Source of the DNA: Mangrovicoccus sp. HB161399
GTDB taxonomy: Bacteria; Pseudomonadota; Alphaproteobacteria; Rhodobacterales; Rhodobacteraceae
Assembly (NCBI RefSeq): GCF_013184745.1
Contig: NZ_JAATVU010000001.1
Span: 1-64,000 of the forward strand
Length of the DNA stretch: 64,000 nucleotides
Reading direction: 5' to 3'
In this document: positions 28,764 through 38,352 of the stretch, piece by piece
Numbering within the stretch: position 1 is the first letter of the stretch
How the letters are laid out: each line of letters begins with the position of its first letter
Notes under the pieces: generated by a model
What the model saw: only the letters and a program-made list of their open reading frames with translations
Told to the model about the DNA's origin: nothing
Database searches by the model: none
Made by a program: the position numbers and the translations under genes

Positions 28764-28777
28764 CACTCTGCTCTCCT

Positions 28778-28791
28778 CCGCACCGGTGCGG
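28778..28791. promoter_or_regulatory. Perfect 14-bp palindrome at the 5' side of the 28-codon gene
   Basis: CCGCACCGGTGCGG lies directly upstream of the ribosome site of the very small gene. In RNA it could form a hairpin that exposes or hides the site; in DNA it could be an operator. Confidence 0.4.
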
Positions 28792-29064
28792 ATCGGGGAT
28801 GCCCTTTGCACCGGTTTCTCCGGTGTCGCAAGAGCGGATCCGTCTGGGACCCGGCGCTGTAGGCAAGTCTGCGCCCATAAGGCTTAATGCGCGCTTCACG
28901 ACTCCGTAGATTGATTTAACTTTTCGAAACTGAAACCTGTCGTGACTGTCCGCGGGACACGATTCGCCCGATTTCGGCCGGTTCCGGCCCGTTTTCCGCG
29001 GAGGGATCGGGCAGGAGAGGAACGCCGCCGCGACTCACCCAGCGGGAGAGTGGCGGCGCGCCAG

Positions 29065-29343
29065 TCAGATTTCCTGCGTCAGGTGATCGAAGAATTCCTC
29101 CACCTGGTCGATCGTCAGGTGGCTTGCCGCCCAGTTGTAGGCCTCGGTCTCGTCCAGCTCGCGGATGCAGCCCTTTTCGCCCGGGGCCGGGGCGAATTCG
29201 CTGTCCGGCCCGCCCGCGCCCGCCAGAAGGTAGCCGTCGCCGCTGCGGTAGAGCCCGGCCGCCCACCAGCCCGGATCCTCGTGCGGCAGGTCCGCCCGGG
29301 CCTTGCCGATCAGCTGCGGCGCGAAAGTCGGATCTGCGGTCAT
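29065..29343 (-). CDS. Conserved hypothetical protein, 92 residues
   Basis: The small acidic cytosolic protein reads MTADPTFAPQLIGKARA..., with WWAAGLYR and a helical C-terminus HLTIDQVEEFFDHLTQEI. A start five codons earlier is possible (MRNQAM). No signal or known motif. Length and composition suggest a folded single domain. Function unknown. Confidence 0.65.
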   Translation of the reverse strand: MTADPTFAPQLIGKARADLPHEDPGWWAAGLYRSGDGYLLAGAGGPDSEFAPAPGEKGCIRELDETEAYNWAASHLTIDQVEEFFDHLTQEI

Positions 29344-29449
29344 GGCCTGGTTCCTCATGCTGGACGGGACGCCAGCGTCGCACGGTTCCGCACGGCCGCA
29401 AAGCGCGGCGCGGACCTGGCACGCTGCTTGCGCCCGCCCGGCCGGCAGC

Positions 29450-30535
29450 TCAGGCCCCGGGCGCGGAGTCCTCTTCTTCCGGCGCAGGCTCCGCCTCGGC
29501 GGCCGCGACCCACGCGATGACTAGTTCGTAGAACACCGCCAGGATCACCGGCCCGATGAACAGCCCGATCAGCCCGTAGGCAAACATGCCGCCCAGCACG
29601 CCGACCAGGATCACCAGCATCGGCGTCTCCAGCCCGCGCGCCATCAGGATCGGCCGCAGCACGTTGTCGACCACCATCACCGGGACCATCATCACGGTGA
29701 AGAGGATGGCCAGCCCGGTTCCCATGCCGAACCAGGCCCAGATGATGACCGGGATCAGCACCGGCCCCGGACCGATCTGGATGATGCCCAGGAACAGCGC
29801 GACCAGCGTCAGCGGCCCGGCCAGCGGCACGCCGAAGGCCACCATGATCATTCCCGCCAGCAGCGACTGGATCACCGCCACGCCGATCACCCCGCGCGAG
29901 ACGTTGCGCACCGTCGCCCCGGCCAGATCGACGAAGCCCGCGCCGCGCGGCGCGAAGATGCGGTTGGCAAAGCGGCGGGCATGCGCGGCCAGCGCCGGGC
30001 CCGGGCGGAACAGCAGCCCCATGATGACCACCGACACCGACAGCATCGCCAGCGCGATGCCGACCCCGGCGACCTTGGCCAGCACCATCTTGCCGGTGGA
30101 CAGCAGCACCGGCCCGACCTGCGCCAGCAGCTGCGCCAGGTTGCTGCCGAACGAGGTCCAGGCCTGGGCCAGCTTCGCCCCCACCAGCGGGATCCGCGCC
30201 AGCCGCTCCGGCGAGGGCAGCCCGAAGCTGCCGTTCTGCACCGCCGCCATCGCCCAGGTCGCCGCGTCGATCACCTGGCTGGCCAGCACCGCGATCGGAC
30301 CCAGCGTGATTGCCAGGCCCAGCAGCGTGATCAGCACCGCCGACAGCGTCGCCCGTCCGCCGAGCTTCGCCGACAGCCAGGCATGGACCGGATAGACCGC
30401 CACCGCGAGAATCACCGCCCAGAGCATCAGCCCGAAGAGCGGCGCCACGAGATGCAGCGCAATCAGGACGAAGCCGCCGAGAAACAGCAGCCGTATCGCG
30501 GTGTCGATCACCAAAGCGTCGCGGGACTGGGGCAT
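29450..30535 (-). CDS. AI-2E family transporter (PerM/TqsA-like)
   Basis: The 361-residue inner-membrane protein has about eight helices and the family block LGIIQIGPGPVLIPVIIWAW near residue 260. The start at MPQSRDAL follows AAAGGAGG; the C-terminus is an acidic tail. The family contains exporters of signalling molecules and ion antiporters, so substrate is not predictable and a quorum-sensing role should not be assumed. Confidence 0.88.
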   Translation of the reverse strand: MPQSRDALVIDTAIRLLFLGGFVLIALHLVAPLFGLMLWAVILAVAVYPVHAWLSAKLGGRATLSAVLITLLGLAITLGPIAVLASQVIDAATWAMAAVQNGSFGLPSPERLARIPLVGAKLAQAWTSFGSNLAQLLAQVGPVLLSTGKMVLAKVAGVGIALAMLSVSVVIMGLLFRPGPALAAHARRFANRIFAPRGAGFVDLAGATVRNVSRGVIGVAVIQSLLAGMIMVAFGVPLAGPLTLVALFLGIIQIGPGPVLIPVIIWAWFGMGTGLAILFTVMMVPVMVVDNVLRPILMARGLETPMLVILVGVLGGMFAYGLIGLFIGPVILAVFYELVIAWVAAAEAEPAPEEEDSAPGA

Positions 30536-30704
30536 GGAAGGTCCTCCTTTGCGCAGACCCTGCCATCGCCGGGGCAACGGAGCGCGGACGGCGTGGCAGT
30601 CGCGGGGAATTTGAATGGAATTGCCGCAATCCGGCAACGCTTGGGCCATGCCCCGTTAACCGGATTTCGGGCCGCCGCGTGTTTTCTGGGCGCCGAGAGT
30701 CCGA

Positions 30705-33700
30705 GTGTTCCGGGTACTGGTGATGCTGACATATCTGAGCGGTGCAGGCACCGGCCTGTCGCCCCGTGCCGATCGGGGGCAGGAGCTGATCGTGCGCATG
30801 GACGCCGGCGCCGACGCGGAGGCCGTGGCCGCGTTCCGCGAGGCTGTGGGCGCCGAGGTGGTGGAAACCACCATGTCCTGGGGCTTCGAGCTCTGGCGCT
30901 GCGATGCCCCGGTCAGCCAGGAGACGCTGGCCGCCCTCTCCGGCGAGGACTGGTACGGGGCCGCCTCCGCCAGCGTCGGCTACCTGCAGGAAAACCTGGA
31001 ACTCGATGCCCGGGCCTTCTCCTCCGATCCGCGGATCGGCGATCTCTGGGCGCTCGACAACAGCCGCGACACCGATATCGACCTGCCGGAAGCCTGGGAA
31101 ACCAGCCGCGGCGCGGGGGTGCTGGTCGCGGTGATCGATACCGGGGTGGATTACGGCCATCCCGACCTGGCCGAGAACATGTGGATCAATCCCGGCGAGA
31201 TCGCCGGGAACGGCATCGACGACGACGGCAACGGCTTCGTCGACGACATCCATGGCTACGACTTCGCCAACAGCGACGCCCGGCCGATGGACGGCAATTC
31301 CCACGGCACCCATGTGGCCGGCACGATCGCCGCCGTGGCCGGGAACGGCATCGGCATCGCCGGAGTCGCGCCCGAGGCGCGGATCATGGCCGTCCAGATC
31401 ATGTCCGACGGCGGCACCGGCAGCATCTTCGACGCCATCCAGGGCATCGAATACGCCGCTCTGATGGGCGCGCAGATCGCCAATTGCAGCTGGGGCGGCA
31501 GCGCCTATCCCAGCGCGCTGGCCGATGCCGTCCGGATGGCCGGAGAGGCAGGCATGGCCATCGTCGCGGCGGCCGGGAACGACGGCAGGAACACCGATGT
31601 CTCGCCGCACTACCCGTCCAGCATCGACGCGCCGAACGTGATCTCGGTCGCCGCCACCGACCGCGACGACGCCATCGCGGGCTTCTCCAACTACGGCATC
31701 ACCACGGTGGATGTGGCGGCGCCGGGCGTCGGCATCGTCTCGACGGTGCCGGGCGCGGGCTATGCCGGCAAGAGCGGCACCTCGATGGCCGCGCCGCATG
31801 TCACCGGCATTGCCGCGCTGATCCTGGCCAGCGAACCCTGGCTGACCCCGGCCGAGCTGCGCCAGCGGCTGATCGACAGCTCCGATCCGGTGGCCGGGCT
31901 GGCCTCGCGCACGGTCAGCGGCGGCCGCGTGAACGCCGCGGCGGCAACCGAGGGCGGCGGGCTGGCCACGCTTTCCGGCCGGGTCGCGGATGCGACGGGA
32001 CAGGGCATGGCAGGCTGGACGGTCTTCCTCGATGCCGATGGCGACGGGGAGCGGGATGCCGGCGAGGCCGCGACGCTGACCGCTGCGGATGGCAGCTACG
32101 CCTTTTCCGGACTGGCCGCGGGCAGCTACCAGGTCGCGGTCGTTCTCGCCTCGGGCTGGCAGGAGGCCGGGACCCGGGCCGAATGGCGGGTCTCGGAGGA
32201 AACCATCGCCTGGCGCGAACTCGCGGGGCGCGGCGAACTGCTCGATCTCGGCGACGAGGGCAGCCAGCGCATCGCCCTGCCCTTCGAGGTAGAGTTCTTC
32301 GGACGGAGCTTCGGCACGCTGACCGTCACCGCGAATGGGCTGGCGAGCTTCGGCACCCCCGGCGGGACCTTCGACATCCGCGGGATGGAGGGCGCGCCGG
32401 CCTGGTCGATCGCGCCGCTATGGGCGGACCTGACCACGGATTACGGCGGCCAGGTCATGGTCCTCGCCGAGGACGACCGGGTCACGCTGCAATATGCCGG
32501 GGTGCGCAGCTTTTCCGGCGCGATGCGGGCGAGCTTCGAGATGGCCATCCACCGCGACGGCGACATCACTTTCGCCTATGGCGAGATGACCGGGCTGCCC
32601 GCGAGCTATGCCATCGGCCTGCGCGGCGGCAGCGCGGCCGAGAGCCTGGCGGTCGGCGCGCTGCCGGGCAGCGGCGGGCTGCGCTTCTCCTTCCGCCCGC
32701 CCCCCGTTGCCACGGTCGTGGCCGAGGTCGGCCGGGGCAAGGCAGAGGCGCCAGAAATCACCGTCGAGGAAAGCGCGGAGCATGTCGCCGAAATCGGGTC
32801 GATCGGCGGGACCGGCGCACCGGCGCTCTCGGTCAGCTTCGGGCAGGCCTTCTCCGACCCGGTGGTCTTCCTGCTGGCCGAGGGAGGGACGACGGCCGCG
32901 GCGCCGCCGCAGATCGCCTCGGTCAGCCGCGGCGGGTTCTCGCTGTCGCTGCCTGCGGGGACCGCGGAGGACGGGGCGCTGCAGGGCTGGGGCTATCTCG
33001 CGGTGGAGGCCGGGCGCTGGCGCCTTGCCGACGACACGGTGATCGAGGCGGGCCATGCCCGGAACGCGGCGCCGTCCGGGAACGGCCCCGAGGAAATCGC
33101 CTTCGCCCGCAGCTTCGGCGCGGCGCCCGCGGTCTTCGCGCAGGCGCAGGGCGGCGCGGCAGCCGGGACGCTGCTGCTCGGCGGGGCGGATCGGGAAGGT
33201 TTCGCGCTGGGGCTCGAGGACGGTCCGGCGGCCCCTGGCGGCCGCGCGGGCTGGCTCGCGGTCGCGCCGGGCAGCGGCACGACCGCGGGGTGGGAACTCG
33301 CCCGGCTGGCAAGCGCCGACAGCATCGCCTTCCACGATTTCGAGACAGGCTACGACGCCGCGCCGATGGTGCTGGGCCAGGTCACCGGCACCGGCGACGC
33401 CCCGGCCCGCGCGGTGATCAGCGCACTCGATGCCGATGGCGTGACGGTGACCGTCACCGGAGGGGACGACGGCGGAGAGGTCGACCTGCTCGCCCTGCCC
33501 GGTCCCGGCACGGTCACCGGCCAGCGCGCCACCATCCAGGGCATCTCCGGCACGCTCTGGCTCGACGCGGATTCCGACGGGCTGCGCGATCCCGGCGAGG
33601 CGGCGCTGCCGGGCCGCACGGTCTGGCTCGATCTCGACGGCGACGGGCGGCGCGGCGCGGAGGAGCCTGCGGATGTCACCGGCGCGCTTGGCCGCTACAG

Positions 33701-34493
33701 CTTCGACGGTCTCGACCCCGGCAGCTACACCGTCCGGCAGGAGCTGCCGCTGGGCTGGACCGGCAGCGGCGTCACCGGCCGCGACGGCTATGCCGCAGCA
33801 GCCGCCGCGCCCGGCTGGGCGGCTGCACCGGGAGCCGCAACCGAGCTTGCCGGGCTCGGCGACGACGGCAGCCTGGCGGTCGGCCTGCCCTTCCTCTTCC
33901 CGTTCTTCGGCAGCGGCTACAGCGAGGTCACGGTCAGCGCCAACGGCTATCTGACTTTCGGCGGCGCGGGGAATGCCGCCCGGCCCCTGCCGCTGGACGG
34001 GGAGGGCCTGCCCGGCCCGATGATTGCGGCGCTCTGGAGCGATCTCGACGCATCTCCGGGACGGATCAGCACCTGGAGCGATGCCGGCGGCACCCGCATG
34101 GTGATCGAATACCGCGATGTCGCGCTCTATGGCGGCGAAGGGCGGCTGAGCTTCCAGATCCAGCTGGAGGCGGACGGCCGCATCGCCTTGCAGTACCGCA
34201 GCCTCGACGGGATCGGCCCGGAGGCACGGGCCGGACTCTCTGACGGCGCGGGCCATGCCGCGCTGCCGGTGTCGCCCCCGGCCGAAGACGGCGCGCTGGT
34301 TTTCGTGCCGGTGGTCACGGCCGCCGCGGATCCGCAGGTGGCGCTGGGGCCCGGATCGGAGATCGCCGGGCTCGATTTCGGATCGCTGCCGGGCAGCGGC
34401 GTCATCCTTGGCGGTGGCGCCGGCTATGCCAGCGCGCATTTCGGCGCGATGGCCGGCGCGGCCGCCCAGGTCGAGCCCGACCTCTGGCTCTGA
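30705..34493 (+). CDS. Large subtilisin-like serine peptidase with repeated C-terminal modules
   Basis: The 1262-residue protein has an S8 peptidase domain (residues about 120-410) with Asp145 (VIDTGVD), His200 (SHGTHVAGT) and Ser360 (SGTSMAAPH). Two copies of an SdrD-B-like segment follow (FLDADGDGERDAGE near 440, WLDADSDGLRDPGE near 950), each followed by a beta-sandwich ending in a region with LPFEVEFFG or LPFLFPFFG. Between them are three related repeats with AFSDPVVF, SFGAAPAVF and GYDAAPMVL. A GTG start is used (alternative ATG six codons later) and no typical signal peptide is seen. Secretion by a type I system is possible but no transporter gene is near. Confidence 0.85.
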   Translation: MFRVLVMLTYLSGAGTGLSPRADRGQELIVRMDAGADAEAVAAFREAVGAEVVETTMSWGFELWRCDAPVSQETLAALSGEDWYGAASASVGYLQENLELDARAFSSDPRIGDLWALDNSRDTDIDLPEAWETSRGAGVLVAVIDTGVDYGHPDLAENMWINPGEIAGNGIDDDGNGFVDDIHGYDFANSDARPMDGNSHGTHVAGTIAAVAGNGIGIAGVAPEARIMAVQIMSDGGTGSIFDAIQGIEYAALMGAQIANCSWGGSAYPSALADAVRMAGEAGMAIVAAAGNDGRNTDVSPHYPSSIDAPNVISVAATDRDDAIAGFSNYGITTVDVAAPGVGIVSTVPGAGYAGKSGTSMAAPHVTGIAALILASEPWLTPAELRQRLIDSSDPVAGLASRTVSGGRVNAAAATEGGGLATLSGRVADATGQGMAGWTVFLDADGDGERDAGEAATLTAADGSYAFSGLAAGSYQVAVVLASGWQEAGTRAEWRVSEETIAWRELAGRGELLDLGDEGSQRIALPFEVEFFGRSFGTLTVTANGLASFGTPGGTFDIRGMEGAPAWSIAPLWADLTTDYGGQVMVLAEDDRVTLQYAGVRSFSGAMRASFEMAIHRDGDITFAYGEMTGLPASYAIGLRGGSAAESLAVGALPGSGGLRFSFRPPPVATVVAEVGRGKAEAPEITVEESAEHVAEIGSIGGTGAPALSVSFGQAFSDPVVFLLAEGGTTAAAPPQIASVSRGGFSLSLPAGTAEDGALQGWGYLAVEAGRWRLADDTVIEAGHARNAAPSGNGPEEIAFARSFGAAPAVFAQAQGGAAAGTLLLGGADREGFALGLEDGPAAPGGRAGWLAVAPGSGTTAGWELARLASADSIAFHDFETGYDAAPMVLGQVTGTGDAPARAVISALDADGVTVTVTGGDDGGEVDLLALPGPGTVTGQRATIQGISGTLWLDADSDGLRDPGEAALPGRTVWLDLDGDGRRGAEEPADVTGALGRYSFDGLDPGSYTVRQELPLGWTGSGVTGRDGYAAAAAAPGWAAAPGAATELAGLGDDGSLAVGLPFLFPFFGSGYSEVTVSANGYLTFGGAGNAARPLPLDGEGLPGPMIAALWSDLDASPGRISTWSDAGGTRMVIEYRDVALYGGEGRLSFQIQLEADGRIALQYRSLDGIGPEARAGLSDGAGHAALPVSPPAEDGALVFVPVVTAAADPQVALGPGSEIAGLDFGSLPGSGVILGGGAGYASAHFGAMAGAAAQVEPDLWL

Positions 34494-34499
34494 GCGGGC

Positions 34500-35624
34500 T
34501 CAGCCGCCCAGCGGGCCGGTCCGGTAGAAGGTCACCTTGAGGCCGCCCAGCGACACCGGCGGCTCAGGCGGCAGGAAGCTCAGCCCCGTCGCCTTGGCGA
34601 GGCCCGCGTCGCTGGTGACCATGCCCAGCCGCCAGCCACGGAACCGCTCCGACAGCACCCGGCCGAGCGTGCCGTAGAGCGCGAAGAGCAGCTTGCGATC
34701 GCCGATCCGCGCGCCATAGGGCGGGTTCACCATGACGAGGCCCGGCGCCATGCCCTCGGGCGGCTGCAGGTCGCTGATCGCCTGGCGGCGGAAGTCCGTC
34801 CAGTCCGCCACCCCGGCCCGGGCGGCATTTTCCGTGCCCATCCGGATCGCACCGTCATCGCGGTCGAAGCCGAAGAAGCGGGGGCCCGGCGCGGCCTTGC
34901 CCGGCGTTCCCTGCCGCATCCCGGCCCAGGCGGCGGCGTCGAAGCTGGCCAGGTCCTCGAAGGCAAAGCGGCGCGAGCGCCCCGGTGCCAGCCCGGCGGC
35001 AATCTCCGCCGCCTCGATCGGGAAAGTGCCCGAGCCGCACATCGGATCGACCACCGCCTGGCTGCCATCGAATCCCATCCGGCCGAGGAAGGCCGCGGCC
35101 AGGGTCTCGCGCAGCGGCGCCTTGCCGACCGCCTCCTTGTGCCCGCGCCGGTGCAACGGCTCGCCGCTGGTGTCGAGGCTGATGGTGCAGAGGTCGTCCT
35201 CGATCCGCGCCTTGACCACGATCGCCGCCTCGGCGGCCACCGCGACGCCCGCGGTCTCGGAAATCGCGCGCGAGATCCGTTCGCCCGCCGCGCCCTGGTG
35301 GTAGATGCGCGACCGCTTGCAGGTCACCTCGACCCGCACCGGCAGATCCGCGCGCAAGATGCGGTCCCAGGCGACCTTGCGCGCCCGCTTATCGAGTTGC
35401 GCCAGATGCGGCGCGCGGAAGGAGGCGACGCGCACCAGGACGCGCGAAGCGCAACGCAGCTGCAGGTTCGCGCGCCAGATTTCCGGCCAGCCGCCTTCGG
35501 CCGTGACGCCGCCCGGAACGGCAGCCGCACCGCCGAGGCCGAGGGCCTCCGCCTCGCGCGCCAGATCGCCCTCAAGACCCGGCGCGGCCACCAGGAACAG
35601 CTCGTATGTGTCTCTTTCGCTCAT
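34500..35624 (-). CDS. THUMP-domain class I SAM-dependent RNA methyltransferase (RlmL-N/YpsC type)
   Basis: The 374-residue enzyme has an N-terminal THUMP domain and a Rossmann methyltransferase domain with VVDPMCGSGTFPIEAA (SAM-binding) and VNPPYG (base-flipping and catalysis), the signature of N2-guanine methyltransferases of 23S rRNA. The start at MSERDTYE is the usual one. It is convergent with the subtilisin gene, 6 bp apart. Confidence 0.9.
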   Translation of the reverse strand: MSERDTYELFLVAAPGLEGDLAREAEALGLGGAAAVPGGVTAEGGWPEIWRANLQLRCASRVLVRVASFRAPHLAQLDKRARKVAWDRILRADLPVRVEVTCKRSRIYHQGAAGERISRAISETAGVAVAAEAAIVVKARIEDDLCTISLDTSGEPLHRRGHKEAVGKAPLRETLAAAFLGRMGFDGSQAVVDPMCGSGTFPIEAAEIAAGLAPGRSRRFAFEDLASFDAAAWAGMRQGTPGKAAPGPRFFGFDRDDGAIRMGTENAARAGVADWTDFRRQAISDLQPPEGMAPGLVMVNPPYGARIGDRKLLFALYGTLGRVLSERFRGWRLGMVTSDAGLAKATGLSFLPPEPPVSLGGLKVTFYRTGPLGG

Positions 35625-35769
35625 GGCACAGCCGTTACCCCGAAACCTGCCGCCTTGCGAGGGCAAGATTTTGCGGTCCGCCCCCTTGCCCTCGCAGCGG
35701 CGACGCGCGAATAGAGCCCATGGTATCGAGACACCTTGACCCACCGGCATCCCTTAACGGAAGTTCCCC

Positions 35770-36219
35770 ATGCGCCTGCTGATCCAGCGCGTCGCCGAAG
35801 CCCGCGTCGAGGTCGGCGGCGAGGTCAAGGGACGCACCGGCCCCGGCCTACTGGTGCTGGCCTGTGCCATGGCGGGCGACACCGAGGAGGTCGTGGCGCC
35901 GCTCGCCGCGAAAGTGTCGAAGCTGCGGATTTTCGAGGACGCCGCGGGGAAAATGAATCGCTCCGTTCTTGACGTCTCCGGTGGTATCCTAGTTGTCAGC
36001 CAGTTCACCCTGGCCGCAGACACCAGACGGGGCAACCGTCCCGGATTCTCCGCCGCGGCACCGCCGGAGACCGGCCGTCGGCTCTACGAGCAATTCGCCC
36101 GCGAACTGTCTGCGCTCGGCATCCCCGTGGAAACCGGAGTCTTCGGGGCCGACATGCAGGTGCATCTTGTGAATGACGGTCCGGTGACGATCTGGATGGA
36201 TACGGAGGACCGCGGCTAG
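35770..36219 (+). CDS. dtd: D-aminoacyl-tRNA deacylase
   Basis: The 149-residue enzyme removes D-amino acids and glycine mischarged on tRNA. The two signatures [18 protein letters not shown] and [10 protein letters not shown] (cross-subunit Gly-Pro motif) are present. Confidence 0.96.
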   Translation: MRLLIQRVAEARVEVGGEVKGRTGPGLLVLACAMAGDTEEVVAPLAAKVSKLRIFEDAAGKMNRSVLDVSGGILVVSQFTLAADTRRGNRPGFSAAAPPETGRRLYEQFARELSALGIPVETGVFGADMQVHLVNDGPVTIWMDTEDRG

Positions 36220-36263
36220 CGGCCGTCCGCAAGGATGGCCGGACAGGGTCCGCCCCTCAGGAT

Positions 36264-37163
36264 ATGGAAGACAGAAAGCCCATGGATCTCAATGCTCTGA
36301 GAGAGTTCAGCGCCGTGATCGAGCAGGGCTCCTTTGCGGCCGCCGCCCGGAAGCTGAACACGCCGAAATCCACCGTCTCGAAACGGATCCAGGACCTGGA
36401 ACGGGATCTTGGCGTGCGGCTGATCGAACGGACCACGCGGCGGCTGCGGCTGACGGCCGAGGGCGCGCTGGTTCTGGCGCGGGCCGAGCGCATCCTGGCC
36501 GATGCCGAGGACATCTCGCGCTCGCTGGGCGATACCGACGGCATGGTGCGCGGCCATCTGCGGATCGCGGCGCCGCTGCTCTTCGGCCAGACCTTCCTGG
36601 GGCCGCTGGCCGCGGAATGCCGCCGCCGCCATCCCGAGATGACGCTGGAGATCGTGCTGACGGACGGCCAGCCGGATCTGGACGAGGAAGGCTTCGACGC
36701 GGCGATCCGGCTCGGCGGCGGCACCGGGGCCGAAGTCTCCCGGCCGCTCTTCCAGAGCACGCGCATCCTGGTCGGTGCGCCCGGCGTGCTGCAGCAGCCC
36801 CCGGCTTCGCCGCGGCAGCTGGCGGATTACCCGATCGCGCTCTACGGGATCGGGCTGATCCAGACCTGGCACCTGACCGACGGCCAGGAAGACCTGATCG
36901 TGCGCGTGGCAGGGGGGATGAGCTTCTCCTCCTACCCCTGCCTCTACAGCGCGGTCATCTCAGGCGCGGGACTGGCGCTTCTTCCGGAATATCTCGTGGC
37001 GGACGACATTGCCTCCGGCCGGCTGGTCCGCCATCTCCCGCAATGGAGCAGCCTTCCGGTGGAGGTGAGCCTGGTCTATCCCGGAGCGCGGTCGCTGACC
37101 TACCGGCTGCGCGCCTTCATCGATCTGCTGCAGGAGCTGTTCCCGGCGTCGGCTGCAGCCTGA
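36264..37163 (+). CDS. LysR-family transcriptional regulator
   Basis: The 299-residue regulator has an N-terminal winged helix (GSFAAAARKLNTPKSTVSKRIQDLE) and a substrate-binding co-inducer domain. A start at the second ATG, 36282 (MDLNALREF), fits the family better but has a weaker ribosome site. The 3' end overlaps, tail to tail, the last 204 bp of the unknown gene on the other strand. No obvious divergent target is present. Confidence 0.9.
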   Translation: MEDRKPMDLNALREFSAVIEQGSFAAAARKLNTPKSTVSKRIQDLERDLGVRLIERTTRRLRLTAEGALVLARAERILADAEDISRSLGDTDGMVRGHLRIAAPLLFGQTFLGPLAAECRRRHPEMTLEIVLTDGQPDLDEEGFDAAIRLGGGTGAEVSRPLFQSTRILVGAPGVLQQPPASPRQLADYPIALYGIGLIQTWHLTDGQEDLIVRVAGGMSFSSYPCLYSAVISGAGLALLPEYLVADDIASGRLVRHLPQWSSLPVEVSLVYPGARSLTYRLRAFIDLLQELFPASAAA

Positions 37164-38048
37164 GCCGGGACAGAACACCGTTTCGAGCCAGCGCGGCAGC
37201 TCGCGGCGCGACAGCGCCACGGTGGCAAGGCCGGCCGCGGTATAGGCGACCATCGCCTCGCGCGCCTCGTTGCGGTCGAGACCGGCATCCAGCAGCAGCG
37301 GCAGGTCCCGCGGGGAATCCGGGATCTGGTCCATCGGCAGGCCGGACAGCGCCGCCAGCGCGCCGCGCCCGTGGCGGTGCCCTGGCAGGCGGGTCAGCAG
37401 CACGCAATGCGGCAGGAAGGCCCGGTCCGTCACCGATAGTCCGTGCCGCTCGAACCGCTCCAGCAGATGCGCGGCGACCGCGCCGCCGACCGGCGCGCGC
37501 AGATGGGCGCAGACGCCGAGCCGCAGGCATTCCCGCGCCAGCATCGGCAGCGCCCGGCGGTCCATCCGCGAGATGTCGAGGTCATAGGCCGTCGTGGCCG
37601 GATCGGAAATCCGAACCGCGACGTCGCGCGCGGCGAACTGCTGCTGCAGGCGGGCAAGCGCGGAGGGGCTCACATGGCGCATGATCCAGCCGGGCTGGTG
37701 TTCCATCGCGGCGGCGATCTCCGACTCGTCGCAGCCGAGGAAATCCGACAGCATCGGCACCAGCCGAGCGGCAGCACCGGGATGGCGCGGGCAGATCGCG
37801 ACGTCGAGCAGCCGCGCGGCGGCGCGCGCCTCCTCGGCCGCAGCCATGCCGAGCTCAAGGCCGTGGCGGAACCGGTCGGAGCCGCGGGCGTGGGTGCTGA
37901 CATCGCCGGAAGCAGGCGCCATCCAGACGAACCGCTTGCCGCTGCGGGCCTCGAGCCCCGGCCAGACCTTCACCGAAGGACCCGGTGCGCCGGTCGAGTT
38001 CTCGGATGCGCCGCTGCGGCCGGAACCGCGCCAGTAATCTTGTGCCAT
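36960..38048 (-). CDS. Unknown protein, C-terminal end overlapping lysR in antisense
   Basis: The 362-residue open frame is not recognised. Residues about 60-290 look like real protein, with helices of balanced composition (SDFLGCDESEIAAAMEHQPGW region, a LPLLLDAGLDRNEARE segment). From about residue 293 (after CPGSGCS) the sequence is low-complexity, basic and antisense to lysR. The true stop may therefore have been lost by frameshift or read-through, or the genes simply overlap by 204 bp. The ATG has only a weak ribosome site. Confidence 0.5.
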   Translation of the reverse strand: MAQDYWRGSGRSGASENSTGAPGPSVKVWPGLEARSGKRFVWMAPASGDVSTHARGSDRFRHGLELGMAAAEEARAAARLLDVAICPRHPGAAARLVPMLSDFLGCDESEIAAAMEHQPGWIMRHVSPSALARLQQQFAARDVAVRISDPATTAYDLDISRMDRRALPMLARECLRLGVCAHLRAPVGGAVAAHLLERFERHGLSVTDRAFLPHCVLLTRLPGHRHGRGALAALSGLPMDQIPDSPRDLPLLLDAGLDRNEAREAMVAYTAAGLATVALSRRELPRWLETVFCPGSGCSRRREQLLQQIDEGAQPVGQRPRSGIDQAHLHRKAAPLREMADQPAGGNVVRHEIFRKKRQSRA

Positions 38049-38269
38049 ATATTACCCGCGGACCGGCGGTCCGCGTCCTCCCCTGGGCTCCGGCCATCTG
38101 GGTCCCTTGCCGCCCGGTCTGATGCCAGGCTGGCTCCGGCCCCGCCGGAATGTCATGTATCCAATACTGCATGGATTGCAGACTCAGGCAAATCAATTCC
38201 CCCTAAAAATACCTACTTTCGTCGCCGCATCTGCGAACCGCCGGCGCTGCGCCGCAGCCCGCGCGGGAA

Positions 38270-38283
38270 TTGATTAGGATCAA
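38270..38283. promoter_or_regulatory. FNR-type binding site upstream of the Rrf2 regulator
   Basis: TTGAT-TAGG-ATCAA is a perfect match to the FNR/FnrL consensus TTGAT-N4-ATCAA. It lies about 70 bp before the start of the NsrR-like gene. The 304-bp gap between the two divergent genes also contains a CGCGGACC hairpin near 38050 and an AT-rich stretch near 38200. Confidence 0.75.
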
Positions 38284-38352
38284 AGTCTGAATTTCCCGGA
38301 CAGTGCAGAGTGCACGCGGATTTTACCGCCATTCACAGGGAGCAAGGCAGAC

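Noticed and set aside
28458-28862. A 134-residue plus-strand frame over the very small gene
   Set aside because: It has no ribosome site, runs through two hairpins and is antisense to the better-supported 28-codon gene.
29450-30535. Autoinducer-2 exporter linked to the LuxR solos
   Set aside because: The family name does not fix the substrate and the LuxR genes are far away; a joint quorum-sensing role is not supported.
29981-34243. A 1420-residue open frame on the plus strand
   Set aside because: It overlaps in another frame with the AI-2E and subtilisin genes, is dominated by Arg, Gly, Ala and His, and shows no motif. It is a GC-rich shadow of the real genes.
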